Of a stretch of 64,000 nt of DNA, positions 26,391 through 34,296 are shown piece after piece. This DNA comes from Rhodococcus sp. UNC23MFCrub1.1 (GTDB taxonomy: Bacteria; Actinomycetota; Actinomycetes; Mycobacteriales; Mycobacteriaceae), in contig NZ_JMLQ01000001.1 in NCBI RefSeq assembly GCF_000686025.1, forward strand, positions 248,001 to 312,000. Direction: 5' to 3'. Each line of letters begins with the position of its first letter. The stretch's first letter is position 1. The notes below the pieces were generated by a model, which was not told the DNA's origin, searched no databases, and worked only from the letters and a program-made list of their open reading frames with translations. Made by a program: the position numbers and the translations under genes.

Positions 26391-26465
26391 TCAGAGGAGA
26401 TCGGTCAGGTTCGACACGATCGAGGACCAGACCCACGGTTGATTCCAGATCCAGAGCGAAAGCAT
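26391..26465 (-). CDS. Tiny ORF, 24-aa Trp-rich peptide
   Basis: An ATG at 26465 with GAGGA about 9 nt upstream opens a 24-codon frame ending TGA at 26391. The peptide, MLSLWIWNQPWVWSSIVSNL plus four residues, has four tryptophans and is strongly hydrophobic. Its stop lies 9 nt beyond the convergent SDR stop. It may be a small membrane protein or a leader peptide; Trp codons at four sites would allow attenuation, but no trp gene follows on this strand. I cannot assign a family. Confidence 0.4.
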   Translation of the reverse strand: MLSLWIWNQPWVWSSIVSNLTDLL

Positions 26466-26672
26466 GGCGGTAGTCCTCACTGCAGGGAACATCTGTCCCC
26501 GACAGTCAAGACGCGTCGTTGCAGGCGTGCACCTCGGACGGCGGATGTCGGTGACGAGTCACTGTCACGCTCGGTGCATCACGACATTCACGACGTTTCC
26601 GTCAGGAGCGCGCACGAGGAAGTCTCGGGTGAACTACGGGCGGCCTGTTCGTGTCGGTGCCCGCTGCTACCT

Positions 26673-26688
26673 TCGCACACATGTTCGA
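26673..26688. promoter_or_regulatory. LexA (SOS) box overlapping the DUF222/HNH start codon
   Basis: TCGCACACATGTTCGA matches the mycobacterial SOS box TCGAAC-N4-GTTCGA at 11 of 12 defined positions. Its central ATG is the proposed start codon at 26681. A TANNNT hexamer (TACCTT) lies about 9 nt upstream of that ATG, which suits a leaderless transcript. LexA bound here would block transcription directly. Several M. tuberculosis 13E12-repeat genes, the same family as the gene here, are known LexA targets, which supports the call. Confidence 0.7.
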
Positions 26689-28183
26689 ACAGGGGTGGGC
26701 GACGCGCGATCCGGAGGCCATGGGCCTACCCGGACACCTCGCCGACGTCACGGTCGACGGCGTCCTCGGCGCACTGACCCACGCCACCGCCGGCGCCGCG
26801 TACCTCGAATGGACCCGCTACCGGGCCGCGGCGGAACTGCACACCCGACTGGTCGCGCCGCTGGACACCGCCGACCGCCGCCGATTCGACGCCACCACTC
26901 ACTGCGCCGCCCGCATCGCCGCAGTCCTGTCGATCACCCAGGGCGCAGGCGAGGGCATCCTCACCCGTGCCGTGGCCCTGCGAGATCGTCTGCCCGACGT
27001 TGCCGCCTGCCTCCGCGACGGCCTCGTGACCCCGAAGTACATCCACACCATCATCGCCCGCACCGACCTCGTCGACGGCACCGACCATGCCCACCTGGTC
27101 GATGCCGAGATCGCGGCGGCACTACGGCGACGCGGCTCCTGGTCAGTGGCCCGGATGCGCGACATGGTCGACCGCATCGTCTACCGCCACGACCCCGACG
27201 CCGTCCGCGAGCGTCGCACTCGCGCGAAGGACGACCGCGGCTTCTGGATCGACCCCGCACCCGACGGCATGGCTTATCAGTGCGCCACCATGCCCGCCGA
27301 GAACGCCGTCCTCGTCGCCGCTGCTGTCGACGACCTCGCCGGACGCGTCTGCCCGAAAGACCCGCGCAGCGCCGGCGCCCGACGCAGCGACGCCCTCTTC
27401 GCCCTCGCCACGCGCACCCCCTTCGAATGCCAGTGTGACCGTGACAACTGCGACGCTCCCGGCTGGACCGGCGAGGACGGTCTCCTGACCACCGTCATCG
27501 TGCACGTCGTCGCCGACGCCGCCACCGTGAACGGGGACACCGCCTCCGCGCAGCAGGGCAACCCGGGTTTCCTCGCGGGCCACGGCGTCATCTCCGCCGA
27601 CCACGTCGCCGACCTCGCTGCGCGCCCCGACGCGGTTCTGAGGCCGGTCGCCGCCACCAACCCCGCCTCGCAACCCGCGGATCCCTACCGCCCGTCCAGT
27701 GCCCTCGACACGTTCGTGCGCATCCGCGATCAGTACTGCACCTGGCCCGGCTGCAGCAACGCCGTCTGGACCGGCGACCTCGACCACATCACCGAGTACG
27801 ACCACGACGATCCCGCGGCCGGTGGACAGACGACCGACGTCAACCTCGGCGCCAAGTGCCGCTTTCACCACAACCTGAAGACGTTCGGCGACTTCGTCGA
27901 CGACCAGTACCTCGACGGAGACACCGGACGAGTCGTCTCCACCATCGCCACACCCGAGGGACGCGTGATTCCGGGCCCGGCGCACAACGGGTACGACCTG
28001 TACCCCGGACTCGCCGACATCACCTTCGAACAGCCGGCGCAGGCCCCACCGGATGCCCCGCGCACATCACCGACCAGGCGAAGAACCCGCCTGGCGGACA
28101 AGCATGCGCGGCGGCGGTCCGAACGCTCCCGAAACCGACGTAGACGAGAGTTCGCCGACAACGACGACCCACCACCGTTCTGA
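26681..28183 (+). CDS. DUF222 / HNH endonuclease, 13E12-repeat family
   Basis: This 500-aa protein has an N-terminal DUF222 helical region (residues about 20-260). A C-terminal HNH nuclease motif follows: CTWPGCSN, GDLDHITEYDHDD, then GGQTTDVNLGAKCRFHHNLK. The two CxxC-like pairs bind zinc and the Asp-His and HH residues form the nuclease site. The tail is strongly basic (RRRTRLADKHARRRSERSRN). The family is multi-copy and mobile in mycolic-acid actinomycetes, and DNA cleavage during stress is suspected. The ATG at 26681, embedded in an SOS box and downstream of a TACCTT hexamer, is preferred over the GTG at 26651. Confidence 0.9.
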   Translation: MFEQGWATRDPEAMGLPGHLADVTVDGVLGALTHATAGAAYLEWTRYRAAAELHTRLVAPLDTADRRRFDATTHCAARIAAVLSITQGAGEGILTRAVALRDRLPDVAACLRDGLVTPKYIHTIIARTDLVDGTDHAHLVDAEIAAALRRRGSWSVARMRDMVDRIVYRHDPDAVRERRTRAKDDRGFWIDPAPDGMAYQCATMPAENAVLVAAAVDDLAGRVCPKDPRSAGARRSDALFALATRTPFECQCDRDNCDAPGWTGEDGLLTTVIVHVVADAATVNGDTASAQQGNPGFLAGHGVISADHVADLAARPDAVLRPVAATNPASQPADPYRPSSALDTFVRIRDQYCTWPGCSNAVWTGDLDHITEYDHDDPAAGGQTTDVNLGAKCRFHHNLKTFGDFVDDQYLDGDTGRVVSTIATPEGRVIPGPAHNGYDLYPGLADITFEQPAQAPPDAPRTSPTRRRTRLADKHARRRSERSRNRRRREFADNDDPPPF

Positions 28184-28190
28184 CGGGACG

Positions 28191-28625
28191 TCAGTCCAGG
28201 CAGAATTCGTTGCCCTCGACGTCCTGCATCACCATGCAGGACTTTTCTCCGTCGCCCGCGGACAGGAGCCGCACTCGCGTGGCTCCGAGGTCGACGAGGC
28301 GTGCGCATTCCGCTTCCAGAGCCCCGAGGCGCTCGTCACCGACCATGCCGACGCCCACACGGACGTCGAGGTGGACGCGGTTCTTGACGGTCTTCGCCTC
28401 GGGTACGCGTTGGAAGTACAGCCGTGGGCCCACCCCGTTCGGGTCCACGCATGCGAAGGCCGACCCCTGTTTCTCGGCGGGGAGCGAACGGTCGAACTCC
28501 GCCCAGTCGGCGAAGCCCGCGGGCGCCGGCGGCACCACGTATCCGAGAACCTCGCACCAGAATCGGGCGACTCGCTCGGGGTCCGCGCAATCGAAGGTGA
28601 CCTGCACCTGTCTCACCTGAGCCAT
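28191..28625 (-). CDS. VOC family protein (glyoxalase-like)
   Basis: This 144-aa protein has the VOC repeats: VQVTFDCADPERVARFWCEVLGY at the N-terminus and EKSCMVMQDVEGNEFCLD at the C-terminus, with VHLDVRVGVG between. It belongs to the common actinobacterial glyoxalase-like group, most of which have no known substrate. Its stop lies 7 nt from that of the convergent DUF222/HNH gene. The start at 28625 (ATG) leaves a 71-nt divergent promoter region shared with the luciferase-like gene. Confidence 0.85.
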   Translation of the reverse strand: MAQVRQVQVTFDCADPERVARFWCEVLGYVVPPAPAGFADWAEFDRSLPAEKQGSAFACVDPNGVGPRLYFQRVPEAKTVKNRVHLDVRVGVGMVGDERLGALEAECARLVDLGATRVRLLSAGDGEKSCMVMQDVEGNEFCLD

Positions 28626-28696
28626 GGAACCACGCTAGGCGACAGTGGCAGCCGTCGGAAGGGAAATATTCGGGCGCCCTCAGCGTTCTCCGGTGC

Positions 28697-29716
28697 ATGA
28701 AGAACATCGGGTTCCTGTCGTTCGGGCACTGGTCACCGTCGCCGCACTCGCAGACGCGCTCCGCATCGGACGTGCTGTTGCAGTCGATCGACCTCGCGGT
28801 CGCCGCCGAGGAACTCGGTGCAGACGGCGCGTACTTCCGCGTTCACCATTTCGCGAACCAGCTCGCGTCGCCGTTCCCTCTGCTCGCGGCCGTCGGTGCC
28901 AAGACCAATCGCATCGAGATCGGCACCGGCGTCATCGACATGCGCTACGAGAACCCGTTCTACATGGCCGAGGACGCCGGGTCCGCCGACCTGATCTCCG
29001 GCGGGCGGCTGCAGCTCGGTGTGAGCCGGGGATCGCCCGAGCAGGTCATCGACGGCTTCCGCTACTTCGGCTACGCCCCGGCCGAGGGCACCGACAGCGG
29101 AGACATGGCCCGTGACCACACGCGCATCTTCCTGGACCTGTTGGAGGGCAAGGGCTTCGCGGAGCCGAACCCCTCCCCGATGTTTCCCAACCCGCCCGGC
29201 CTGTTGCGCCTCGAGCCGCACTCCGACGGGTTGCGTGAGCGCATCTGGTGGGGTGCAGGTACTCGTGCGACCGCCGAGTGGACGGCGCAGCAGGGCATGA
29301 ACCTCATGAGCTCGACTCTGCTGAGCGAAGACACCGGCGTGCCGTTCCACGAACTGCAGGCCGAACAGATCGAGCGCTTCCGCAAGACGTGGTCCGACGT
29401 CGGCCACTCGTTCGAACCGCGAGTGTCGGTGAGCCGCAGCATCTTCCCGATCGTCGACGACGTCGATCGCGCCTACTTCGGCCGCGAGGGCGGCGGCGGC
29501 GATCAGGTCGGCTACATCGACGGCGGCATCGCTCGTTTCGGCAAGACCTACGCCGGCTCACCAGACAAGCTCATCGCGGAGCTGGCGAGGGACGAAGCCG
29601 TCGCCGCGGCCGACACACTCCTCCTGACCGTGCCCAACCAGCTCGGCGTCGAGTACTGCGCACACCTCATCGAGTCGGTGCTGACGCACGTGGCGCCGGA
29701 GTTGGGCTGGCGGTAG
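28697..29716 (+). CDS. LLM-class flavin-dependent oxidoreductase
   Basis: This 339-aa protein has the luciferase-like TIM-barrel. It begins MKNIGFLSFGHWSPSP and contains LAVAAEELGADGAYFRVHHF, IEIGTGVIDMRYENPFYMAEDAG and GRLQLGVSRGSPEQV, all characteristic of FMN- or F420-using LLM enzymes. Since FbiC is present in this genome, F420 is a possible cofactor, but the sequence does not decide. It is the last chromosomal gene before the integrated element. Before insertion it would have been convergent with ychF, with the two stops about 9 bp apart. Confidence 0.9.
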   Translation: MKNIGFLSFGHWSPSPHSQTRSASDVLLQSIDLAVAAEELGADGAYFRVHHFANQLASPFPLLAAVGAKTNRIEIGTGVIDMRYENPFYMAEDAGSADLISGGRLQLGVSRGSPEQVIDGFRYFGYAPAEGTDSGDMARDHTRIFLDLLEGKGFAEPNPSPMFPNPPGLLRLEPHSDGLRERIWWGAGTRATAEWTAQQGMNLMSSTLLSEDTGVPFHELQAEQIERFRKTWSDVGHSFEPRVSVSRSIFPIVDDVDRAYFGREGGGGDQVGYIDGGIARFGKTYAGSPDKLIAELARDEAVAAADTLLLTVPNQLGVEYCAHLIESVLTHVAPELGWR

Positions 29717-29729
29717 CAGTCCCGCTCAG

Positions 29730-29744
29730 ACGTTGAAGCGGAAC
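29730..29744. repeat. Left attachment site (att core copy 1)
   Basis: ACGTTGAAGCGGAAC is repeated exactly at 42,127-42,141. Read on the minus strand here, it continues to ...TTC CGC TTC AAC GTC TGA. This encodes the conserved YchF C-terminus FRFNV with a different final codon and stop from the functional gene at the right end. It is therefore the original chromosomal ychF tail, separated from its gene by integration. Confidence 0.9.
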
Positions 29745-29803
29745 GCGTGAACGGGGTACCGCAACCCTACAAGCTGGGCTAATACAAGCGTCGACACCCG
29801 GCT

Positions 29804-29821
29804 TAGCCCCGTGCTAGCCCC
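29804..29821. repeat. Integrase arm-type repeat pair, left
   Basis: Two TAGCCCC heptamers start 11 bp apart (29,804 and 29,815). The same heptamer pair with the same 11-bp period is present inside the right end (41,969 and 41,980). The placement about 60-90 bp inside the left core repeat and one-turn spacing fit arm-type binding sites for a lambda-like tyrosine integrase. Confidence 0.65.
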
Positions 29822-29850
29822 AGGCGTTCATCTTCTGTGTCCAGGCGGTC

Positions 29851-30684
29851 TCAAGGGACCTTGTAGACGAGAGGCGTCTCCCGGTGCGCTTGGACCAGTG
29901 CGACCGTGATGCTGACTATCGTCCGAGCCTCTTCCACGGTCGGCGACCGGTTCGTCGCACTGCCATGCCGATCGACCGTATTGGGCCAGATGAGGTCCAG
30001 CGTTCCGACGAGAGGCGCGACCGCGTTATCCTCGTTTTTTCCGGGAAGGCTACTTCGCCACTTATTTCCGTTGTTCGCACGCAGGACGCCAACAACATCC
30101 CCCAAGGTTGCCTTGTCTTTCTTTGGAACAACAACGGGCGATAGTAAATGTTCTAGCGCCTTTATTGCGTGATCCCACGCATCCGACGGGTCACCGTTCC
30201 GCCCGAATGCGTTTGCCCACGCCACTGCGACGTCTTTACTAGCTAGATCGCCTGGCGATGTAGCGGATGACATCAGATCCATGAGTTCAGGCGCGACCGT
30301 GCGCGTAATTCCATCGCCCGATTGAGCAACCCGCCACACGGAAGCGCAAGTGGCGAGCACCTCGTTCAACTTCTGGCGATCTGTGGCATTTCGTGTGCAG
30401 AATCGAACAGCTGCGTCGATCACATCGAGAAAGAAGTCATGATCTTGGACAGCGGCTTGGAGTATCTCTCGCCTGGCGTCATGTGCATTACCCGCCGGGC
30501 TCAAGGGCATCCGCAGCACTGCCGCCAGCTTTCGCTGTGCCTCAAGGTCCGGATACCCGTATACGTCACGCGTCACGTGGTCGTACCAGTCAATTAAGAG
30601 TGTCACCATGTGTTCGGGCACGCCCTCGTAGGGGCCATCAGGTCCAAGACCCCTGGTACGCCTAGACAACGGTTGCCAGCTCAT
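29851..30684 (-). CDS. Abortive-infection (Abi C-terminal)-like protein, possible defence cargo
   Basis: This 277-aa soluble protein is mostly helical. The C-terminal 100 residues resemble the Abi C-terminal domain: a DAWDHAIKALEHLLSP helix, then LGDVVGVLRANN, and a final RHGSATNRSPTVEEARTIVSITVALVQAH, in which His-Gly followed by an Ala-rich helix is typical. No nuclease motif is seen. It is the first gene inside the left attachment site, downstream of integrase on the same strand, a common location for satellite and prophage defence cargo. The family call is from pattern memory and is tentative. ATG at 30684 chosen; TTG or GTG starts up to 10 codons upstream are possible. Confidence 0.5.
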   Translation of the reverse strand: MSWQPLSRRTRGLGPDGPYEGVPEHMVTLLIDWYDHVTRDVYGYPDLEAQRKLAAVLRMPLSPAGNAHDARREILQAAVQDHDFFLDVIDAAVRFCTRNATDRQKLNEVLATCASVWRVAQSGDGITRTVAPELMDLMSSATSPGDLASKDVAVAWANAFGRNGDPSDAWDHAIKALEHLLSPVVVPKKDKATLGDVVGVLRANNGNKWRSSLPGKNEDNAVAPLVGTLDLIWPNTVDRHGSATNRSPTVEEARTIVSITVALVQAHRETPLVYKVP

Positions 30685-30752
30685 GCCGTGGACACTAGAC
30701 CACCACACCGACAACGTCGGTCAGCGGCGCACTCATGTTCAGATCGTTGCCG

Positions 30753-32084
30753 CTAACCGCTGATCGGAGTCACGTTGCCTGCATGTGTCCGAATCGCAAA
30801 CGCCGCGTCCATTGCATCGGTCACCGCGTCGCTGGCGTCGTCGTATAGGTGCCCGTAGATGTCCATGGTCACTTTGAAAGAGCTGTGTCCGAGGTGAGCC
30901 TGGATCGCTTTCGCCGGGACGTTGGCCGCGATGAGAAGTGCCGCGCACGAATGTCTTAAGTCGTGAGCGCGCAACGTGTTCGGCAGTCCCGCCAAGCGCG
31001 CGGCGCGCTTCCAGTACGGCAGGTAGAAGTCCCGGCCCCAGTGCATGGGCCTGGACCCGTAGGGCGCTTCGGCGGTGACGCGCTCCGTCGGCCAGACGTA
31101 TGCCTCGGGCGCGAACGCGCTCCGCGCTGCTTGAGCGTGCCCGTGGGTGGCCAGGGCAGCAGCCAGGGCGGGCGGCAGTGGCACACGCCGCGTCTTGTTG
31201 GTCTTGGGCGGCACCACGTACCACTCCCCCGAGCTCAAGGTGCTGATGGACTCGCTCACGGTTATTCGGTTCCGCAGGAGATCCACATTCTCCCACCGCA
31301 AGGCGCAGATCTCGCCGGCACGCATACCGGTCTGCGCGGCGAACCTCACCAGTAAGCCCAGTGCCTCCGCATCGGGATGGTCCGCTTCGGCAGCTACCCG
31401 CGTCATGGCTTGGGCTAACTCCTCAACCTGCCCTGCGGACAAGAACGCCACTTCCTCGCGGTGATGCTTGGGCATGTCGTCCCGAGTAAGGCCGTTCGCC
31501 GGGTTGCCCCGCAGGTACCGTGCGCGCACCGCCGCGTCGAGCACTTGATTCATTACCCGGACCGCGTTGCCAACAGTGCCCGCAGCCAGTGGCGTACCGA
31601 TCGGCTCGGCGACTCCGTCCCGTCGACGTTCCTCCGCCTGCCGCGCTTGGCGGCGATGGTCCTTAGCGGTGCTGGCGTTGGTGAAGTCGGGCTTGCCCTT
31701 GTTGTTGTGGTTCACCCGTTTGCCATGGAGAGACAGATCGGTAATCCAGGCCGTCAGATCCATGGTGGTGATGCTGCCGATCGGCCTGTCGGCGAACGTT
31801 GGGTAGATGCGGTGCTCCAAGATGGTCCGGTAGCTCTTCGCTGTCTTAGGTCGGAGGTTGCGGCTCTGGAACCAAAGTTCCGCGACCTCTCGGAAGGTGC
31901 GGCGCGCCTCGTTCGGATCGATGTAGTCGCCCCGGTTGCGGTCAGCCTTGATGTTGTCGAGGAACTTCTTGGCCTCGGTCCTGGTCGTGAACGTTTTCGA
32001 GCGTCGCTTACCCGCGTCGTCGTACCAGCGAGCTTGCGCGCGGCCTGTCGTTTGTTCGCGGATCGAGTATCGGTTGGCACCCAT
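30753..32084 (-). CDS. int: Tyrosine-type site-specific integrase
   Basis: This 443-aa phage-type integrase has an N-terminal arm-binding AP2-like domain (RYSIREQTTGRAQARWYDD), a SAM-like core-binding domain (residues about 60-190) and a catalytic domain. Catalytic residues are Arg255 (TGMRAGE), Lys294 or Lys297, His374-x-x-Arg377 (HDLRHS), His400 (LGHSS) and Tyr410 (DIYGHLY). It would integrate the element at the ychF 3' end. The gene lies 1 kb from the left core site, the usual arrangement. It starts 1 nt after the serine recombinase stop, so two different recombinase classes are cotranscribed. Confidence 0.97.
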   Translation of the reverse strand: MGANRYSIREQTTGRAQARWYDDAGKRRSKTFTTRTEAKKFLDNIKADRNRGDYIDPNEARRTFREVAELWFQSRNLRPKTAKSYRTILEHRIYPTFADRPIGSITTMDLTAWITDLSLHGKRVNHNNKGKPDFTNASTAKDHRRQARQAEERRRDGVAEPIGTPLAAGTVGNAVRVMNQVLDAAVRARYLRGNPANGLTRDDMPKHHREEVAFLSAGQVEELAQAMTRVAAEADHPDAEALGLLVRFAAQTGMRAGEICALRWENVDLLRNRITVSESISTLSSGEWYVVPPKTNKTRRVPLPPALAAALATHGHAQAARSAFAPEAYVWPTERVTAEAPYGSRPMHWGRDFYLPYWKRAARLAGLPNTLRAHDLRHSCAALLIAANVPAKAIQAHLGHSSFKVTMDIYGHLYDDASDAVTDAMDAAFAIRTHAGNVTPISG

Positions 32085-32085
32085 G

Positions 32086-32775
32086 TCAGGCTCCTGTGGT
32101 GGTGGTGAGGGCGTCGGCCTTGGCCAGCTCGACGGATTGGCAGAACCGGCGCACGGTGCTTTCGTGCCACACCGGGCGACCGGCAGGGCTGAGCACTTCG
32201 TCAGCGGTCAGGGTCCGCGCGATGGCTCCGTAGGTGTGGCCGTCGGCGCGCATCGCGACGATCCGCCGCGCCACTGCGGTGGGCATCTGCCGGGGCCGTC
32301 CCAGTGGCACGCCCTGAGCGCGCTTGGCCGCGAGCGCCGCTTTGGTCCGCTCCCCGATCAGCCGCCGCTCGAACTGAGCGAACGTGGCCAGCATGTTGGC
32401 CATGGCCTCACCGGCTGCGGTGGTGGTGTCCACCTGCACATCCAACATGACGAGGCTCCACCGCTGAGTGCGGGCGCGCTCCATGATCTCGGCCGCATGC
32501 ACGACGCTGCGCGCCATGCGATCCAGCTTGGTGACCACCAGCCCGTCGGCCAGCCCAGCAGCCAACTGCTCCAACGCATTCCGCAAGCCAGGGTTCACCT
32601 GACTACCGCTCAGCCCTTCGTCACGGAGGATGGTCAGCTCCCACCCGCGACGCTCGGCCTCGGCGATGAGCGCGGCCTCTTGCGCTTCCAGGCCGAGGCC
32701 ACTGTCGGCTTGCTCGTCGGTACTGCAACGGACATAACCTAGAAAGTGCTGCTGCGCTCTACTATTCATATTCAT
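32086..32775 (-). CDS. Serine recombinase (resolvase/invertase family)
   Basis: This 229-aa protein has the resolvase catalytic domain: YVRCSTDEQ with nucleophile Ser18 and Arg16, then KLDRMARS with Arg86 and Arg89, and the AQFERRLIGERT helix. A C-terminal HTH follows (ARRIVAMRADGHTYGAIARTL). It is a short resolvase-type protein, not a large serine integrase, so dimer resolution, inversion or an accessory role is likely. The start at 32775 is chosen because ATG overlaps the upstream stop (TGATG); GTG codons further up are possible. It is upstream of the integrase in the same operon. Confidence 0.92.
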   Translation of the reverse strand: MNMNSRAQQHFLGYVRCSTDEQADSGLGLEAQEAALIAEAERRGWELTILRDEGLSGSQVNPGLRNALEQLAAGLADGLVVTKLDRMARSVVHAAEIMERARTQRWSLVMLDVQVDTTTAAGEAMANMLATFAQFERRLIGERTKAALAAKRAQGVPLGRPRQMPTAVARRIVAMRADGHTYGAIARTLTADEVLSPAGRPVWHESTVRRFCQSVELAKADALTTTTGA

Positions 32776-33002
32776 CACCGACTCCCCCACACCAGTGCTC
32801 CGCGGAAAGGTGACAGGTCCACGATGACCAGCCCCGGCGCGTAGTCGGCGTCGAGCACGGCCAGCACCTCGGCGCGAATGGTGGCGTGGTCACTGCCGCG
32901 CGGCACCGTCACGTCGATCTCCTCGTAGCCTTCTGCGTTGCCAACGCACGCTGTCCACACCTCGTGGTCGTGCGCGACGGGACCTCCGTGAAACTCGGTC
33001 AT
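32775..33002 (-). CDS. Hypothetical protein, 75 aa
   Basis: This acidic small protein starts MTEFHGGPVAHDHEVWTACVG and has AEGYEEIDVTVPRGSDHATI and a hydrophobic LVIVDLSPF segment near the end. AGGGAG precedes the ATG at 33002 at a good distance. Its stop overlaps the serine recombinase start, so it belongs to the recombinase operon. I recognise no family. Confidence 0.65.
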   Translation of the reverse strand: MTEFHGGPVAHDHEVWTACVGNAEGYEEIDVTVPRGSDHATIRAEVLAVLDADYAPGLVIVDLSPFRGALVWGSR

Positions 33003-33125
33003 GTTGTCTCCCTGCCAGATTGAGGCGTTAACGTCCGATAGCGCCTTACGCCTCAACCTAGCCTGGCGCGGCTTGGGATGACACCCCACTTACGTTGCGA
33101 TGCAACAGCATTCGCCGCAGATCAC

Positions 33126-33950
33126 TCAGAATGCTGAGCGGCGACCGTTGTACGGGTCTCGCATCTTGGGGGTGATTGCCGCGTTCCGCTTCTTGGGCTT
33201 CGGTTCTGGGTCGGGGTGGGCCTCGTCCAAGCTGATGATGGGACTGCCCTTCGCCTTCGCCCTGCGGGGTTTGACGTCGGCACCACCACTGGGTACCCCA
33301 TCCGGCCCTGCTGGGCTGCCCTGGCGAGGCTCAGCCCCGTCCAATGGCTGTTGTGGGCCTGCGCCGTGAGCCGGGGCAGGCGGTGTGGTGGCGTATGCCG
33401 CGCGGACAGGGTTGTACGAATCGTCCTCCGGCAGCCAGTCGGCGTCGATGATCTCGCCGGCGTCAGGATCCTCCACACCGCGCGCTGCACGAGACTCTGA
33501 ACGGCTGCCCCCGACCAGATTCTCGAGAACGCTTTCCCAGGGAGCGGCTGGACCCACGGTCACTTCCACCGCAGTCTTGGCGGTGATGCCCGCGCGGTCG
33601 AGTGCTTGCGTGATCGACGCCAAACGCGTGGCCGGTGGTGTGTCCTCATCGGTGGCGATCCGCAGCAGTTCCTTGGCCATGCGGTCAGCCGCACGCTCAA
33701 GCCGAATACGGGCCTGGCGGCGCACCTGAGGCGCGCCACCTCCATGGGAAACACAGAGCGGAGGCTGCGTTCCCTTCAGTGCGGTCTTGCGGCAGTCCTC
33801 ACCGTTGGTGCGCCGCGCCGAGCAGATGGTGGCCGGGTCCGGTCTACGTCCATCGCCCCACAGCACCTCCTTCGGTGGTCGCCTCGGAGACTCGGCCTCC
33901 ACTGCTCCCGTTCCGTCGAGCTCGTCCAACTGATCGTGCTTCTCACTCAT
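33126..33950 (-). CDS. Terminase-small-subunit-like protein with Cys/HGGGAP motif
   Basis: This 274-aa hydrophilic protein has a candidate zinc knuckle near residues 38-70: ICSARRTNGEDC and, after a spacer, LCVSHGGGAPQV. It is followed by a long basic helix (RRQARIRLERAADRMAKELLRIA). This 'C-x-A-RR..G..C...C..HGG.APQ' module is common in actinobacterial phage proteins, often annotated as terminase small subunits. The C-terminal half is Pro/Gly-rich and low complexity, ending in a basic tail. If correct it would recognise packaging (pac/cos) DNA and redirect a helper phage's large terminase. ATG at 33950 follows a strong AGGAGAGGG site. Confidence 0.5.
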   Translation of the reverse strand: MSEKHDQLDELDGTGAVEAESPRRPPKEVLWGDGRRPDPATICSARRTNGEDCRKTALKGTQPPLCVSHGGGAPQVRRQARIRLERAADRMAKELLRIATDEDTPPATRLASITQALDRAGITAKTAVEVTVGPAAPWESVLENLVGGSRSESRAARGVEDPDAGEIIDADWLPEDDSYNPVRAAYATTPPAPAHGAGPQQPLDGAEPRQGSPAGPDGVPSGGADVKPRRAKAKGSPIISLDEAHPDPEPKPKKRNAAITPKMRDPYNGRRSAF

Positions 33951-34296
33951 TGCGTTCCCTCTCCTAGTTCTCGACTGATTTGTGTTCTCAACTTGGCGAG
34001 GGCAACTCGTACCCAAACCAACTCGTACTTAAGGGGCGGGTACGGGTACGGGTTGCCACCCGTACACCCGCACACATGCCCACCACACCCCGGCAAATTG
34101 AACCCGTAACCACCACCGGGTACGAGTTCAAAACCGCCGTCTAGCTGGTGTTTCATGGGGTTGCGACCGCAACTCGTACCAACTCGTACCCGCACATGGG
34201 TACGAGTTGCCCAGCACCGGCAGCAACCCGTACCCGGCGCAGTACGTGTTGCCCGGCCACCGGCACCCACCGGGGCGTCCGCCCGGACGGTCCCGG
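33951..34296. repeat. Iteron-rich non-coding region, putative replication origin
   Basis: This 346-bp gap contains at least eight copies of a 12-bp motif, GGGTACGAGTTG or its complement with 0-3 changes: at 34003, 34019, 34038, 34044, 34118, 34170, 34180, 34198 and 34224. Two copies form a perfect inverted repeat, CAACTCGTACCC at 34180-34191 and GGGTACGAGTTG at 34198-34209, with a 6-bp spacer. The region is just downstream of the ATPase gene and close to the primase gene, where an origin recognised by an element-encoded initiator is expected. No credible gene is seen in it. Confidence 0.75.

Noticed and set aside
26681-28183. Treating the DUF222/HNH gene as part of the integrated element
   Set aside because: It lies 1.5 kb outside the left core repeat, separated by two chromosomal genes, and no second repeat was found that would include it.
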